DNA of 64,000 nucleotides from Morella rubra (Eukaryota > Streptophyta > Magnoliopsida > Fagales > Myricaceae), in NCBI GenBank assembly GCA_003952965.2, contig CM025850.1:6994125-7058124 (forward strand), read 5' to 3'. The translations under genes were made by a program, and so were the position numbers. The first letter of the stretch is position 1; each line of letters opens with the position of its first letter. Shown piece after piece: positions 1-10,148 of this stretch. A model generated the notes under the pieces. That model was not told the DNA's origin. It searched no databases and saw nothing but the letters and a program-made list of their open reading frames with translations.

Positions 1-1540
1 TGAAAGTGGAAAATATCACACATCAACACGCATGGTGACTGATAACTTAACATAGACTTCCAAATTATAAAGGACGCCAAGAGCACAAGCTGACCTGTGT
101 TTAAAAGTGTACCATCCAAATCAAGGATAACACACAATGCTAACTTCTTTAACGGGTTTGAGAGCGACATTATATTGATGAATCTCCCGTGTCTGCAGTA
201 CATAAGAAATGGGACAAAATGTCAAAAACCATTACTTCAACACATCAACAAGAAATTGGGTCTATTATCAAAATCTCATTTTTTGGAAACAAACTCCAAC
301 TTCCTTTCACCGTCTTTTTTTGATCCCGAATCTCACGGGATACAACTCAGCATGGTATTATCTAAAACTCTATCTTAGCATATATAAGAAAGAAGACAAT
401 CGTAACAGTTTTAATCATTCAAGTTTAAGGATCGGCAAATGACATATATATCGTTGTCATCTACGAAAAATACATTACTGTAAAATATCGGTGTCATCTG
501 TGGAAAACATATTATTGCAAAATTTAAGTGCAAGATCACATATCACAGTTAATATTTCGGAAAACTGATAGAAACAACATCTAGAAGATGAACACGAAAA
601 ACAGGTAAATAAACTTCCTCGTGCATTGACTATTGCAGAAAATTGCTACCCATAGCTCTTGCCGCATGGAAAAAAAAAAAAATACAGTTTTTCCCTTTCT
701 AGACCCATTTATTCGCCCCAAAAACCGTTTGATGTTTGATATCAGCCGAGAAAAGACGTTTTCTATACCACAAATTAGTCGACCATAAAAAGAACTGGCC
801 AACCAGGGGGGCATGAATAATCAGCGAAAAGAGTGACCGTGCGCACCATAATCCGATATATTGAAAACTGGGAGACGAGTCGTATCAGTCACTAAACTTA
901 CTGAGCTCCACGAAGCACAAACTGCTTGTCGCTGTATAGCTGTTTTCCGGCGTATAGAACGAGAGACCGAAAATTCGCTCTCGCTGTCCTGTTCCCGTTC
1001 GAGAGAAAAGGTCCCGCCTTACGTGCGGCGCAGCCTGTGAAATTCGCTCTGTTTATGCCGTTGATAAAACGCCACGTCAACGTCATTTACGTACACTTTT
1101 GGAACTTTCCTTTTTGTGATGCTATAAAAAGAGAGCTGATACTGCGTCGACTGGACGCCGAGCCCATATCGTATTCCCCGCGCTATAAGTTTTCCAAAAA
1201 TTGGAAAAAGATTGTGGTAGATGACACTGTATTCAGTGTTGCATTTTGTCAAACAGTTGAGAGGAAGAATTCTTGTCTATACAAATTTAGGACTGAGCTT
1301 TTCATAGCTGTGGTGGTCTTGCTTCGAGTGCTTGCAATTGAGAGAAGGCCGGCAGAAAGGCTATTAGATTCAAACCATATACAGCCTGCGTATTGCTTGA
1401 TTTTTTCAATGGAGTCATGGACACAAAGTAGCTAATGCGACCCATTTGACAACATCAGGCAATAAGACAAAAGACACGAGTCTCGTTGTGTATCGTGCAT
1501 TTATGGACACATGACCTTCCCTTGTTTTCATCGGTCATAT
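1..1540. other. intergenic, no gene recognised
   Basis: Moderately AT-rich sequence. A 169-codon open frame at 926-1435 (+) exists, but it has no domain, motif or low-complexity pattern I recognise, and the opposite strand is also open there. I do not call a gene. Confidence 0.5.
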
Positions 1541-1795
1541 TAGTTTGCAAACAAACCATTAAGATGATCAAATGACAAACACCTCTAAAATTCTTAAAAT
1601 TTTAATCAAGAAAATAATAATAAGAAAATTTAAAAACATCTATTTCTATTACAATAAACATAAAAATTTACTTAAATAATCTCTCTTTCACTTTTTCACC
1701 AACTCTTACAAAAATTATATTTTTCACATTTTTCTTTCATAATCCAATAAAACTTTAATCAACCTCAATTTTCTGTTAACTAAAGGAAACGCTTA
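1541..1795 (+). repeat. AT-rich MITE-like repeat, copy 1
   Basis: Begins with a GTTTGCAAAC-type end and carries a core (CTCTTTCACTTTTTCACC, near 1682) that recurs in several spacers and introns of this window: inverted at 2275-2505 and 5930-6180, and direct near 36620 and 55186. It has no coding capacity. The dispersed, similar-sized copies with GTTTGC ends suggest a short non-autonomous DNA transposon. Exact ends and target duplication are not resolved. Confidence 0.45.
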
Positions 1796-2274
1796 GATAA
1801 AAAAAACCTATAACATCAAGGGAAAACCCACCCAATCTGTTATCATTGGATTAACACAGCAAAGTACTTATGGTAGACTATGCACCATAACCAAGGGATG
1901 ACAATCAGGTCATTCTTTCGGAAAGTGAAGACTCCACACTGCATGGACCATGGTTGAATGAAGCGATTGTGTTGAACAAGTACAGAGTAGAGTAGCTATA
2001 GGACAATAGACACAAAGATGTTAAATAGGTCTTGGATAGACACAGGTTTTCATAGACAGTAAGAAAATACTGGTGGAATGTACCCTTCATTGCTAGAGTG
2101 ACACAAAGAGCATGCCAAAACAGAAAAGCAGGAAAAGCAACCTTAGAAATGAAGAAATAGAGATTCGTGGTTCTAACAAACGCGTGAAAGGTGAAAAATG
2201 CATCAATACCATTAGATAGTCTACTAAGCAGTAATATTCATATGCTGACATTCAGACACAGACATTTTCCGAAT

Positions 2275-2505
2275 CACTGCGTTTGCAAATTCTAGCTAAG
2301 TGAAATATTTAAGAAATGTTTGTGAAAATTAAGAAAATTGGAATTCTATTGGCTTTTGTGAGAAATTGTGAATAAAATAGAATTTTATGAGAGTCGGTGA
2401 AAAAGTAAAGAGAGATGGTTTGAGTGAATTTTTTATATTTATTGTAATGAAAAGAGATAATTTAATGGGAGAGAGATTATTTTGAAGTTATTTTATTTGA
2501 CAAAA
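2275..2505 (-). repeat. AT-rich MITE-like repeat, copy 2 (inverted)
   Basis: The reverse complement of this stretch matches the 1541-1795 repeat over its core (GTGAAAAAGTAAAGAGAGA on the plus strand) and starts with GCGTTTGCAAA. The two copies face each other across about 480 bp of unannotated sequence (1796-2274). Boundaries are approximate. Confidence 0.45.
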
Positions 2506-3205
2506 ACTTTAGGGAAATTTACAAATTACACTAGTTTTAGCGTCTTTTTAAAAAAGTCACTGGGTTTTAGAAAAAATAAAAAAACTCACTCAGTTTGTCA
2601 TTTTGGTACCAAAACTCACTCAACTTATGGGGTGTTTGTTTACCGAAATTTTGGAAATATTTCCAAAATTTTGGAAATCTTTTGAATGTTGAAATTTATT
2701 GGAGTTTGTGAAAAGTGTGAAGCGTATGTGTAAAAATGTGAAGTTTATTGGAGTTTGTGAAATGTGTTTGGTGTGGTGAAAATTTTAGACTCCAAAAAAT
2801 TGGGCAAACAAACGCCCCCTTAAAGTCATTAGACTTCTTTAAGGAAAATTCATCCTACCCAATTATTACAATGTGACACGTGTTACAAAATATTTTTAAA
2901 AAGGGGAGGCTGCCAGAGGTGGAGGGCTCCACCCCGATCCTTTTTTTCTAAAATAAAATAAATAAATTATTATTTTTATTAATTTTAGATTTATTTTTTA
3001 TTTTAAAAAAATATTTACGACACATGTCACATTGTAATTGGACGGAATAAATTTTTCGTTAAACTAGTCTAAGAGTTTTAGGTTGAGTGAGTTTTGGTAT
3101 AAAAATTGACAAACTTAGTGAGTTTTTTATTTTTTATTTTTTATTTTTTAAAAATGAGCTAAAATGATTTGTAAATTTTCAAAAATTTTAAGACAGTTGT
3201 GTTTG
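2503..3205. mobile_element. foldback element with long inverted arms
   Basis: The left arm (2503-2627, continuing 2820-2905) and the right arm (about 2985-3205) are inverted copies. Shared blocks include AAATTTACAAAT at the outer side, AAAACTCACT...TTTGTCA, ACCAAAACTCACTCAAC, and ACAATGTGACA(C/T)GTGT towards the middle. The left arm is split by a Tourist-like MITE (2628-2819). There is no coding capacity. I could not fix the termini or a target duplication, so the superfamily is open. Confidence 0.6.
2628..2819 (+). mobile_element. Tourist-like (PIF/Harbinger) MITE
   Basis: A 192-bp element with terminal inverted repeats: GGGGTGTTTGTTTACC on the left, and GGGGGCGTTTGTTTGCC on the right when read inward. 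It is flanked by a 3-bp duplication TTA (2625-2627 and 2820-2822). A 3-bp TWA duplication with G-rich GTTTG ends is the known signature of PIF/Harbinger MITEs. It interrupts the left arm of a foldback element, so it is the younger insertion. A related copy lies at 45624-45800. Confidence 0.75.
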
Positions 3206-3373
3206 TAATTAAAATTTTGATACAGTAAAAAATATTAAGTTTGTTTGCATGTGCAAACGCGTCCACTAGGTTTTAGTGTCTGGTCCAAAATATTTCAAAC
3301 GCAGAGGTACAACAAAATGGTCAGCCAACTCCGCAGCTCTTGATCATCTGAACATCTTTGTCTGACAATCGGT

Positions 3374-3771
3374 CTAAGTAAAAATAACGGGCACAACCAA
3401 AAAATAAAAGTACTCTAATTCGGATTGGGTTGCCACCCACCTGTCATCTTCTTTTAGAAAGTCGGTTCTCTCAGGCTCGCCGGAATCGCTTTCCTTGTTT
3501 TCTTTGCTTTCCTCGCTTCCCTTGTTCCCAATGGCTTCGTGGCTGTCTGGGACTGCCACGATTTATCATCGACCTCATTTCCCAATCTCTGAATTGCACC
3601 GAGTCGGAATAGAGTGAGTAACAGAATCCCAGTGGCGTTTAGTACCGGCGAGAAAACAATCCAGAGGAAAAGGTGTGGGAAATAGAGTAGAATTAGAGTG
3701 TAAAGACAGACAATGCTAGAGAAGAGAGGATTTGAGGATATCGATGATAACAAATGGAAAAACGATTTCAT
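3374..3771 (-). pseudogene. frameshifted fragment of a plant membrane protein of unknown function
   Basis: A frame starting at 3771 encodes a hydrophobic N-terminus: MKSFFHLLSSISSNPLFSSI, then a long membrane stretch to about residue 58. About 75 codons in, it drifts into a basic tail that looks out of frame. The overlapping frame from 3559 continues with an acidic, Ser/Glu-rich stretch (SEESKENKESDSGEPE). From memory, the hydrophobic start resembles a conserved plant membrane protein family whose following region is acidic and Ser/Glu-rich, so a single frameshift near 3550 is the simplest reading. The remainder of such a protein is absent. A short intact gene of 105 codons is the alternative. 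Confidence 0.45.
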
Positions 3772-5455
3772 GCTTATGATAAAAAAACAAAAACGGAATT
3801 CAATATCTATTGATTCTCGTTCTCCTCCACGAAAACAGAGAACTTCGTGAGAAAACCGTGACTTGAAGAACGAATTCTCAGTGACAAATGAGACCCTTCA
3901 GGAGAAGAAAAGCGCGAGTAGTGGAAGAGGAAAAGGATCCGAAGGGTATGGGACATAAAAGAGGAATGAGAGAGAAGGGGAGAGGTTTAGACCGATGGGC
4001 CGGTTGCGAGGTTTTAGAGGCTTTTGGAAGTGCATGGGAGGAAGGCATGGAATATCAAGAGGAGGAGGAAGGCATGGAATATCAAGAGGGGTGTGGTCCG
4101 TGAGGTCGATAGTGAGGGTGCAATTACCGAGATGACCTTTGTCCCACAAAATCCACAATCATTCTTAAAAGATGGTTATTCTACATCATGGATTCATGAA
4201 CGTAACCACCGTTGTTGGTGTCAGGACTCACTACTCAGGAGTCACCACTCACGCCCAGACCGGAAGCTCCACAACGAGTCCTAAAAGTTGTAAACCCGTC
4301 CTGATCCTAAAAGTTTTTGCATCGCGACATGGTCCTTTTTTTTTTAATCAGGCGTTGATTAGGGATCCAATTTGGTAATTACCTTTTTCTCTTTTTTTTT
4401 TTTCCTCAGAAAAGAGGTACGCAAGGGTCTTAAGGAGGTTTCCCTTTCTCTCTCCCTCGAGTCACGTTGTAGATATATTAAGATAGATTAGATATATTTT
4501 GGACTTAAATGCAACTCATATTCCCGTGGTATTTGAATATTACAAATATGCCCTTATAATAAAGAAAGTTAGTTTTCATCCCTGTAAAGTTTCAATACAT
4601 AAAATACCTCTCGGTCAGTCTCCGTTAAACAAACTAATGTTGACGTAGTAAACAACACCCACTTGTGCTCAAACCTTGGTTAGAAGCGCCTCAGGCAATA
4701 GTTGGCGACCTGACGGTAAAGCGACTGTTGGGCTTGAAGATGGCTCAACAGTCTGCATAACTGCGACCTGATAAAGCGATAGCTGAAGATGGAACAGTCT
4801 CACTGTTGCTTTCGTCTTACTCTAGTGGTTGAATTTCTATTGTTGCTCATTAGTCACATATTTCTTGCTAGTTTGTGGCCTCATCTTTTGTTCGTAATTT
4901 GTGTTTGTGCATGTAAAATCATGACATGTGTACTTATAAGTACTCATCAAAAAAAACATTTGGATAGAGTATGTTTTTGTTTGATGACCTATCTATTTGC
5001 ATTTGTACCATTTTGAGCTCATTGGACAAAATGTATTACTGGAAACAAATACCCTTTGTTGGAATTCTGAGTAGGAAATAAACCTTTTGTTTAACTTTTG
5101 CTTGGAAGCTAACAAACAGGGTATTTTTTGTTTTCTTTCTAATTTACGTGAAGATATGATTAGAACTTATCACTCTATCAGGTTTCAAATTGTAATTTAT
5201 CCATGGGAGTTCTCGAAAATCATGCAAATTCAGAATATCATTTGTTTGATTCATGATGATCTTGTTAATTAAATCCATTTGTGTTATTACAATAGACACA
5301 TTTGCTGACTGTTCCTGTTGTCCTCTTTTCTAGTTGAAGCTATTTTATCCAATTTTTTGAACCCTTCCGCGGGTGGGTAGTGTGGAATGGTTTACTTCGT
5401 ATTTGGTCACAACAAATATTTTCACTTCCATTTCATTCTTCAAATTGGGTTTCAG
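3772..5455. other. spacer, no gene recognised
   Basis: Contains purine-rich sequence at 3888-4100 with a 27-bp-period direct duplication (copies starting near 4041 and 4068, GAAGGCATGGAATATCAAGAG), then AT-rich sequence. No exon with recognisable protein similarity was seen. Confidence 0.45.
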
Positions 5456-5695
5456 GATGGCAAGGGTAATGTATCTATATATGAGGATCGTACTTCTCGT
5501 TTCTTCCCTCCTGCTCCAACTGTGCCCCGAATGCCTGGAGTTGTATCTGGAGATACTGACTTTATGGACGAAAATGAAGATTCGTACCGAGAGCTGTCAA
5601 ATTCTTCTGAACAAGGCTTTAATATCCTGTGTAGTGGAGACAAGGATGGAAGCATATGCTTTAGCATACTTGGTATTTTCCCCATAGGCAAAATT
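5456..5695 (+). pseudogene. APC4: orphan exon of anaphase-promoting complex subunit 4
   Basis: An 80-codon, phase-0 exon bounded by a good acceptor (TTTCAG) and donor (GTAAGT). The frame has no stop and carries hallmark plant APC4 sequence: [29 protein letters not shown], and [17 protein letters not shown] ending FPIGKI. In APC4 this lies in the N-terminal WD40 region of the APC/C scaffold subunit, which acts in cell-cycle ubiquitination. No neighbouring APC4 exon was found upstream or downstream, so this is an isolated genomic fragment with splice sites intact, not a working gene. The family assignment is strong. That it is non-functional is inferred from the absence of the rest. Confidence 0.75.
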
Positions 5696-5929
5696 GTAAG
5701 TCATAATCTGAGTTTGAAATTATTTCTAAACCATAGTGGGTAACCGATGGGGTTGATGACACTCGGAAATTGTGTTTATGGGGTCAATGACCCCCACTGA
5801 TCCTTGTTGATGGCTCTTATAAGGGGTCATGTCATCTGTTTTTCACTTCACCGAGCATTTAATGTAATTCTAGTTGTAATCCATAAAAAGTTGATTTATG
5901 CGTTGTCTTTTTTGACGAATATTTCATTA

Positions 5930-6180
5930 AGATGATTTGATGTAATTCTATTTAATGTAATTCTATTGTTTATGGAGTAGTGATGATTTGATGAAATTTT
6001 TAATAAAAAAATATTAAAATTTAGTGAAAAAGTACAGAGATGATTTGAAATATTTTATTTTATTTTTTAAAAAAAGTGTTGAAGTATATGTGCAAATTAT
6101 TAGAATTTGTGTTTAATTTTTTGAGATTTTGAATGTTGGGTTGTGAATTTTTTTTGCTTTTAAAATATTCGCTCAAAATG
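5930..6180 (-). repeat. AT-rich MITE-like repeat, degraded copy
   Basis: Contains the inverted form of the shared core (TTTAGTGAAAAAGTACAGAGATGATTTGA near 6022-6050) and the same AT-rich composition as the repeats at 1541 and 2275. Boundaries are approximate. Confidence 0.35.
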
Positions 6181-7928
6181 TTGAATTTTTCTTCCTAGCA
6201 GTTGCTTTTGTCCTTAATACAGTCTTCTTTTTCTTTGAGAGTTGGTGCTCTACTTTCTAGTGAGTTAACATTATTGATGCTGCTGCAACATGTAGAGAAG
6301 AAATCTTAAATTACTATTCGCCTTGTGCAGACACCAAAAAGAATTGTTGCAAAGGGTTTAGGAGCAATATCTGGAACGGGGGAACTGATTACGCTAGGTT
6401 GGTTTCATGTCATGCTGCCTCTCATCGAAAAGCAGGAACTTCTGGGGATAAATACGCTTGCATGAATTTGGATAATAAAGTACTTAGGTTGATTGTAGAA
6501 AATAGAAAAACAAGAGCAGTCCGGGGACACTCGTTCGAAACTAACATGTTGTAGCTTTCTTGAGGAATGCACTGGAATTTGACCTTCTGATAGAAAGGAG
6601 CAATCAGTGTCATATCACACTCTTAATGGTCTTATCATACTCAATAGGATTTACACAACTTTACTTACTAGTGATTTGCATGGATCCAAGTTGATAGCTC
6701 TCTGAGTTTTCTCTTTCATATATCACCTCTTCCATGATTGATCATATTTTTCTTCAAAGGATTAAATGATTATTGCAGAAGAGAAAAACAAGGGAACTGA
6801 TGAGAAAAGCGCTCAATTGAATGGTTTTTTCTTTATAAGCACGGGCAAAGGAATTTTCATAGTCTCCTTAGTTATAAAACCCAACTATGGCCCTAAATTT
6901 CATACTCTATTGATTAAAAGTTACTGAGTATTTTTGGCCATTTTAAATAGATGCACATATCCGATAATAAACAGGTAATGGGTTGACTAAAATGGGATAC
7001 TAATTCAGTGATGGCAAGATAGACCAGATATACATGAATAAAAGCTAAAGCAATACCTGACCACTCGTACCGAGATGTCGGCCCAAGGGCTCAATATCAA
7101 ACAATATCCGCTGGTATGAATACTGGTCATATATCCTAATTACAAGGTGAAGGAGAAAAAATAGCCAGTACTTTAATAATTCATTTTGTCATGTATGGCA
7201 ACACCAAACTTACATTGGAGGCCCTATAAGGTTCTTAACCAAACTCAAAGAATAAAGCAAATATGCACAGTCAGCAAGTGAACAGAAAATGACAAGGAAC
7301 TCATCCAATTAAGGTTAAGAGAAACCATATGCGTATGCATACAAATTGTACTACAGAGTAACATAGCTCACAATATTAGCCACAATATTGGCAAATTATT
7401 TGAGATCTTTCAAACCGTTGGTTTCCAAACTTTCATGATATTTATCACATTTTGCCTTGGATGGCATTGAAATTGCTTTTTGCTTAGCTTGTTAAAGCAG
7501 GTAAACTAGGACATTTAAACAGGTACTGACTTGCTCATTTGGATACATTTGAGAAGTTGGAAAACTTCTCATGTTAAAAGGTGCAATTTTCATATCAAGA
7601 TTTCTTTTGCTTCATGTATTCTTAGCTTTATCTGCATAGCTCTAAGAAGTGAGTTTTTTTGGGAGGTTAGTTGTAAATAGTCTTTGGATTTTGTGGATAT
7701 ACCTCATGTGACAGAGTTAAGATCTGGTTAGAAACACACAGGAAAACAAGAGGATTCTCCAGATTAGGTAAAACTACTAACTTGCAAACAACATCCACGG
7801 CTTTGCGAATATCCCAGCAGAGCATATAAGGGTCCCTTAGGGACATTCAATGTCAGACAACATACTTTTACTATAGGAGGATAGAAAACAAGGAACTATA
7901 ATATAAACATATGACGACACACTATTAT
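6181..7928. other. spacer; one possible exon remnant
   Basis: No gene recognised. At 6331-6401 a short open stretch (reading TPKRIVAKGLGAISGTGELI) lies between a TGCAG acceptor and a TAG|GTTGG possible donor. It could be one more captured exon, but I do not recognise the protein. The rest is non-coding. Confidence 0.35.
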
Positions 7929-8363
7929 TTAGATTTCATCAAAAATGGCAGCATGGTTTGGGCCGGTCCTGAACTGGTGGTAGAAATGGTAGGCTCCGTG
8001 AGGTGGAACATCGTACCGAATCACAGGCCGCGAGTACTCTTCCTGGGCAGGTTGTGTAGAGTCTGCGACTGCGGAGGGCGAACTGGACTGGTGATTCTCC
8101 TCTTCCTCGTCCATGACTTCCGTCACAGACATCGATGACCAAAGCGCAACCTCTAGTGAGACTCGCCCTTCGTCTTTGAGATTTTGGTATTTGGCGCTAA
8201 AATGGTAGTCGGAGCTAAGGGCGACACTGAAGTAGTGAGGTTGATGCAAGATGCTACTTGTATTTTTTTTTTCTCTTCCTTTTTTTAATTTTCCTTTTCC
8301 TTTTCCGGTAGCTCGTGGGAATCGTTTCCGGTAGCCCGTGAGAATCGGCCCTGCAAGCTGCAA
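7929..8363 (-). pseudogene. N-terminal fragment of a TCAB1/WDR79-like WD40 protein
   Basis: The frame contains MSVTEVMDEEEENHQ, an acidic stretch, and then RPVIRYDVPPHGAYHFYHQF and RTGPN. From memory this is the segment just before the first WD40 blade of plant WDR79/TCAB1-type proteins, which bind Cajal-body RNAs including telomerase RNA. After RTGPN (about 7956) the frame departs from the expected NPNNF...VKWSPDG continuation and stops at 7929 with no donor site. No downstream WD40 exon was found on this strand. I read it as a broken gene fragment. The start could be the Met at 8132. The assignment rests on a short motif, so it is moderate. Confidence 0.5.
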
Positions 8364-8905
8364 TTTTTACCACTCCAAAATAGTTACACAAACACCACAG
8401 CCTATTTACGTTTTTAAAGAATGGCATCAAGGAATGCATCTCAACTACTCATTTTCTTCTTGTTTGGGAATAAATATAATTCCTCTACTCTCGGTAGGCA
8501 TGAATAAGTAGTGGGGTGAAAAACGACTACTCGACTAGAGTGCATTGGCATTGGCAAATAGGGTTTAACATAAAACCATCGCGGGTTCACGCTTCATTTA
8601 CCAGTACGTCTTGCATCCAAGTAGGTTCTGGGTAGGAAACATTGCCCTTTTTCTGCAAGGAAGAACAATTGATGGCTACTTTGATAAACGAAGCAAGACA
8701 CTTGGCTTGCCAATTAGATTATTTTTTCTTCCCATGGGCAACTCCTATCAGGCCCAATTGTGTTCATGGGATTCGCTTAGAAGCTCATCAAAATGAGTGC
8801 ATAGTGTTGTTACAATCATTTCCTTCTTCAGATGAACGGAAAACACAATTCCAGTTACCCCTCCTAGCCAAGGAAGGAGGGCGGTGGGATGCATTTTCCC
8901 AGAAT
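8364..8905. other. spacer, no gene recognised
   Basis: A plus-strand open stretch at 8672-8962 (MATLINEARHLACQL...) lacks recognisable similarity. It may be 3' flanking sequence of the adjacent minus-strand exon. Nothing firm. Confidence 0.35.
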
Positions 8906-9053
8906 TTATACATGATTTCTAGCCTTGTCAGAGCTTTTCAGATATGGATTGTCCTTGTAAGTTGAATACATTGGAAGATCAAGAGCTCTCTCTGCAATTT
9001 TCCTGTCCTCGTGAATCCTTGCTATCAGGCTCTCAAGGGATGGAAAATTGGCC
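8906..9053 (-). CDS. FHY: last exon of riboflavin kinase/FMN hydrolase (FHY-like), rest missing
   Basis: The exon begins after a GATAG acceptor (9054-9055) and reads ANFPSLESLIARIHEDRKIA, then ERALDLPMYSTYKDNPYL, ending at TAA at 8906. This matches what I remember as the C-terminal helix of plant bifunctional riboflavin kinase/FMN phosphatase, which makes FMN from riboflavin. All upstream exons should lie at higher coordinates, but only 95 bp remain before the 1,000-N gap, and the sequence after the gap does not contain them. The gene may be real and cut by the assembly, or the exon may be another isolated fragment like its neighbours. Confidence 0.5.
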
Positions 9054-9148
9054 CTATCACATTCCAGACACCCAGTTTTGGTATGAGAATGGAAGAACAC
9101 TGAATGAGTAAGGGGGCGAAAAATTGCAAAAAATAGTTGTATAAAATA

Positions 9149-10148
9149 NNNNNNNNNNNNNNNNNNNNNNNNNNNNNNNNNNNNNNNNNNNNNNNNNNNN
9201 NNNNNNNNNNNNNNNNNNNNNNNNNNNNNNNNNNNNNNNNNNNNNNNNNNNNNNNNNNNNNNNNNNNNNNNNNNNNNNNNNNNNNNNNNNNNNNNNNNNN
9301 NNNNNNNNNNNNNNNNNNNNNNNNNNNNNNNNNNNNNNNNNNNNNNNNNNNNNNNNNNNNNNNNNNNNNNNNNNNNNNNNNNNNNNNNNNNNNNNNNNNN
9401 NNNNNNNNNNNNNNNNNNNNNNNNNNNNNNNNNNNNNNNNNNNNNNNNNNNNNNNNNNNNNNNNNNNNNNNNNNNNNNNNNNNNNNNNNNNNNNNNNNNN
9501 NNNNNNNNNNNNNNNNNNNNNNNNNNNNNNNNNNNNNNNNNNNNNNNNNNNNNNNNNNNNNNNNNNNNNNNNNNNNNNNNNNNNNNNNNNNNNNNNNNNN
9601 NNNNNNNNNNNNNNNNNNNNNNNNNNNNNNNNNNNNNNNNNNNNNNNNNNNNNNNNNNNNNNNNNNNNNNNNNNNNNNNNNNNNNNNNNNNNNNNNNNNN
9701 NNNNNNNNNNNNNNNNNNNNNNNNNNNNNNNNNNNNNNNNNNNNNNNNNNNNNNNNNNNNNNNNNNNNNNNNNNNNNNNNNNNNNNNNNNNNNNNNNNNN
9801 NNNNNNNNNNNNNNNNNNNNNNNNNNNNNNNNNNNNNNNNNNNNNNNNNNNNNNNNNNNNNNNNNNNNNNNNNNNNNNNNNNNNNNNNNNNNNNNNNNNN
9901 NNNNNNNNNNNNNNNNNNNNNNNNNNNNNNNNNNNNNNNNNNNNNNNNNNNNNNNNNNNNNNNNNNNNNNNNNNNNNNNNNNNNNNNNNNNNNNNNNNNN
10001 NNNNNNNNNNNNNNNNNNNNNNNNNNNNNNNNNNNNNNNNNNNNNNNNNNNNNNNNNNNNNNNNNNNNNNNNNNNNNNNNNNNNNNNNNNNNNNNNNNNN
10101 NNNNNNNNNNNNNNNNNNNNNNNNNNNNNNNNNNNNNNNNNNNNNNNN
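9149..10148. other. assembly gap (1,000 N)
   Basis: Exactly 1,000 N, the usual placeholder for a scaffold join of unknown length. Open frames that run across it are meaningless. Confidence 0.98.

Noticed and set aside
926-1435. 169-codon open frame on the plus strand
   Set aside because: No recognisable domain, and the antisense is also open in part. No splice-bounded homology. Likely chance.
4024-4100. A small purine-rich coding gene with internal repeats
   Set aside because: The EEEEGMEYQE repeat comes from a 27-bp duplication in low-complexity purine-rich DNA. No family or gene structure supports it.
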